Of a stretch of 14,669 bases of DNA, positions 14,171 through 14,669 are shown piece by piece. Source of the stretch: Nitrospirota bacterium (GTDB taxonomy: Bacteria > Nitrospirota > Nitrospiria > Nitrospirales > Nitrospiraceae). The translations under genes were made by a program, and so were the position numbers. The notes beneath the pieces are model-generated. The model saw only the letters and a list, made by a program, of their open reading frames with translations, was not told the DNA's origin and did not search any database. Each line of letters opens with the position of its first letter. The first letter of the stretch is position 1. The stretch is taken from contig JACPZN010000213.1 of the NCBI GenBank assembly GCA_016195505.1, positions 1-14,669 of the forward strand, given 5' to 3'.

Positions 14171-14669
14171 TTATTGGGAAGTGGGGCGGCGCTTCGGCCA
14201 ATGGGACCATACAAAGAGCGCCAAAGTCGCCGCGAGTACCAGACCGATCATAATATCAAACCGGTGGAAATAGACCCGTAGCTCTTCCCAGCGCTCGCCC
14301 ATCTTGACCCCGACATAAGCGAGGAGATAGCACCACGGCAAGGCCCCGAGAAAGGTAAAGAGCACGAAGCGCGGGAAATGCATCTGGGCGATGCCCGCCG
14401 GCAAGGAGATGAAGGTCCGCACGACGGGGAGCATGCGGCTGAAGAATACTGCCGCTTCGCCGTATTTCTGAAACCAGCGATCGGCAATGTCGAGATCGCG
14501 GTGCGACACCAGAAAGTAGGGTCCATAACGCTCAACGAAGGGACGGCCGCCCCAGATGCCCATATAATAGGCTACGATGGAACCGATCACATTGCCCACG
14601 GCGCCGGCCAACGTCACCCCAAGCATCGTGAATTCTCCCGTGCTCACCAAGTAGCCGGAGAACGGCATG
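14171..14669 (-). CDS. DedA-family (SNARE-associated type) membrane protein, N-terminus beyond the right edge
   Basis: The frame runs into the right edge. The Met at 14668 is almost surely internal, because MPFSGYLVSTGEF matches the part of DedA proteins that follows the PP.PSE motif. About 166 residues are visible: membrane helices, the GxxxG-type region GAVGNVIGSIVAYYMGIWGG, then FFSRMLPVVRTFISLPAGIAQM, the F.R..P..R...s..aG signature of the family, and two further helices before a basic tail (KRRPTSQ). DedA proteins are inner-membrane proteins linked to lipid scrambling or transport and envelope integrity. The stop lies 10 bp before the cysS ATG, so dedA, cysS and rlmB probably form one operon whose promoter lies outside the window. 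Confidence 0.88.
   Translation of the reverse strand, partial: MPFSGYLVSTGEFTMLGVTLAGAVGNVIGSIVAYYMGIWGGRPFVERYGPYFLVSHRDLDIADRWFQKYGEAAVFFSRMLPVVRTFISLPAGIAQMHFPRFVLFTFLGALPWCYLLAYVGVKMGERWEELRVYFHRFDIMIGLVLAATLALFVWSHWPKRRPTSQ

Overview
The window is a moderately GC-rich, gene-dense chromosomal segment from a Gram-negative-type bacterium. The protein sequences look like those of Nitrospira or a near relative in Nitrospirota. That is recognition by eye, not a database result. No rRNA, tRNA, CRISPR array, transposase or integrase is visible. The theme is type IV pilus (T4P) biogenesis and its control, followed on the right by an unrelated housekeeping operon.

Layout, left to right. (1) 1-2116, minus strand: a major-pilin operon. 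It reads pilA-like major pilin (2116-1496), FimT/GspH-like minor pilin (1482-991), PilV-like (953-471), then a PilW-like gene that overlaps it by ATGA and runs off the left edge. (2) 2117-2575: the pilA upstream region, shared with a divergent gene. It holds a close match to a sigma-54 promoter facing pilA and three inverted repeats behind it. (3) 2576-4692, plus strand: a CHASE3 / HisKA_3 histidine kinase translationally coupled to a NarL/FixJ-family response regulator. (4) About 4998-5318, plus strand: a single-domain PilZ (c-di-GMP receptor) protein. (5) 10473-5357, minus strand: a second pilus operon with FimT-like, PilV-like, PilW-like, a large PilX-like protein and a PilB/GspE assembly ATPase. 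(6) 11515-10733, minus strand: prepilin peptidase PilD. (7) 11738-12016, plus strand: an orphan 92-residue LuxR-type HTH protein behind a near-consensus sigma-70 promoter. (8) 14669-12003, minus strand: dedA-family gene (cut by the right edge), cysS and rlmB, closely packed.

How it fits together. PilD would process every prepilin here, PilB would drive polymerisation, and two parallel FimT-PilV-PilW sets could prime two kinds of pilus tip or two pilus systems. The kinase/regulator pair, the PilZ protein and the orphan HTH protein lie among the pilus genes and probably control them. Platform, retraction and secretin-alignment genes (pilC, pilT, pilM-Q) are not in the window.

Points that most deserve a second look: a 22-28 residue in-frame gap in CysS at an A9/T9 tract; the sigma-54 promoter plus palindrome array upstream of pilA; the divergent second minor-pilin set, with an Arg at +1, a pilin lacking Glu5 and a calcium-loop-like segment; and the orphan HTH protein whose 3' hairpin lies inside rlmB.
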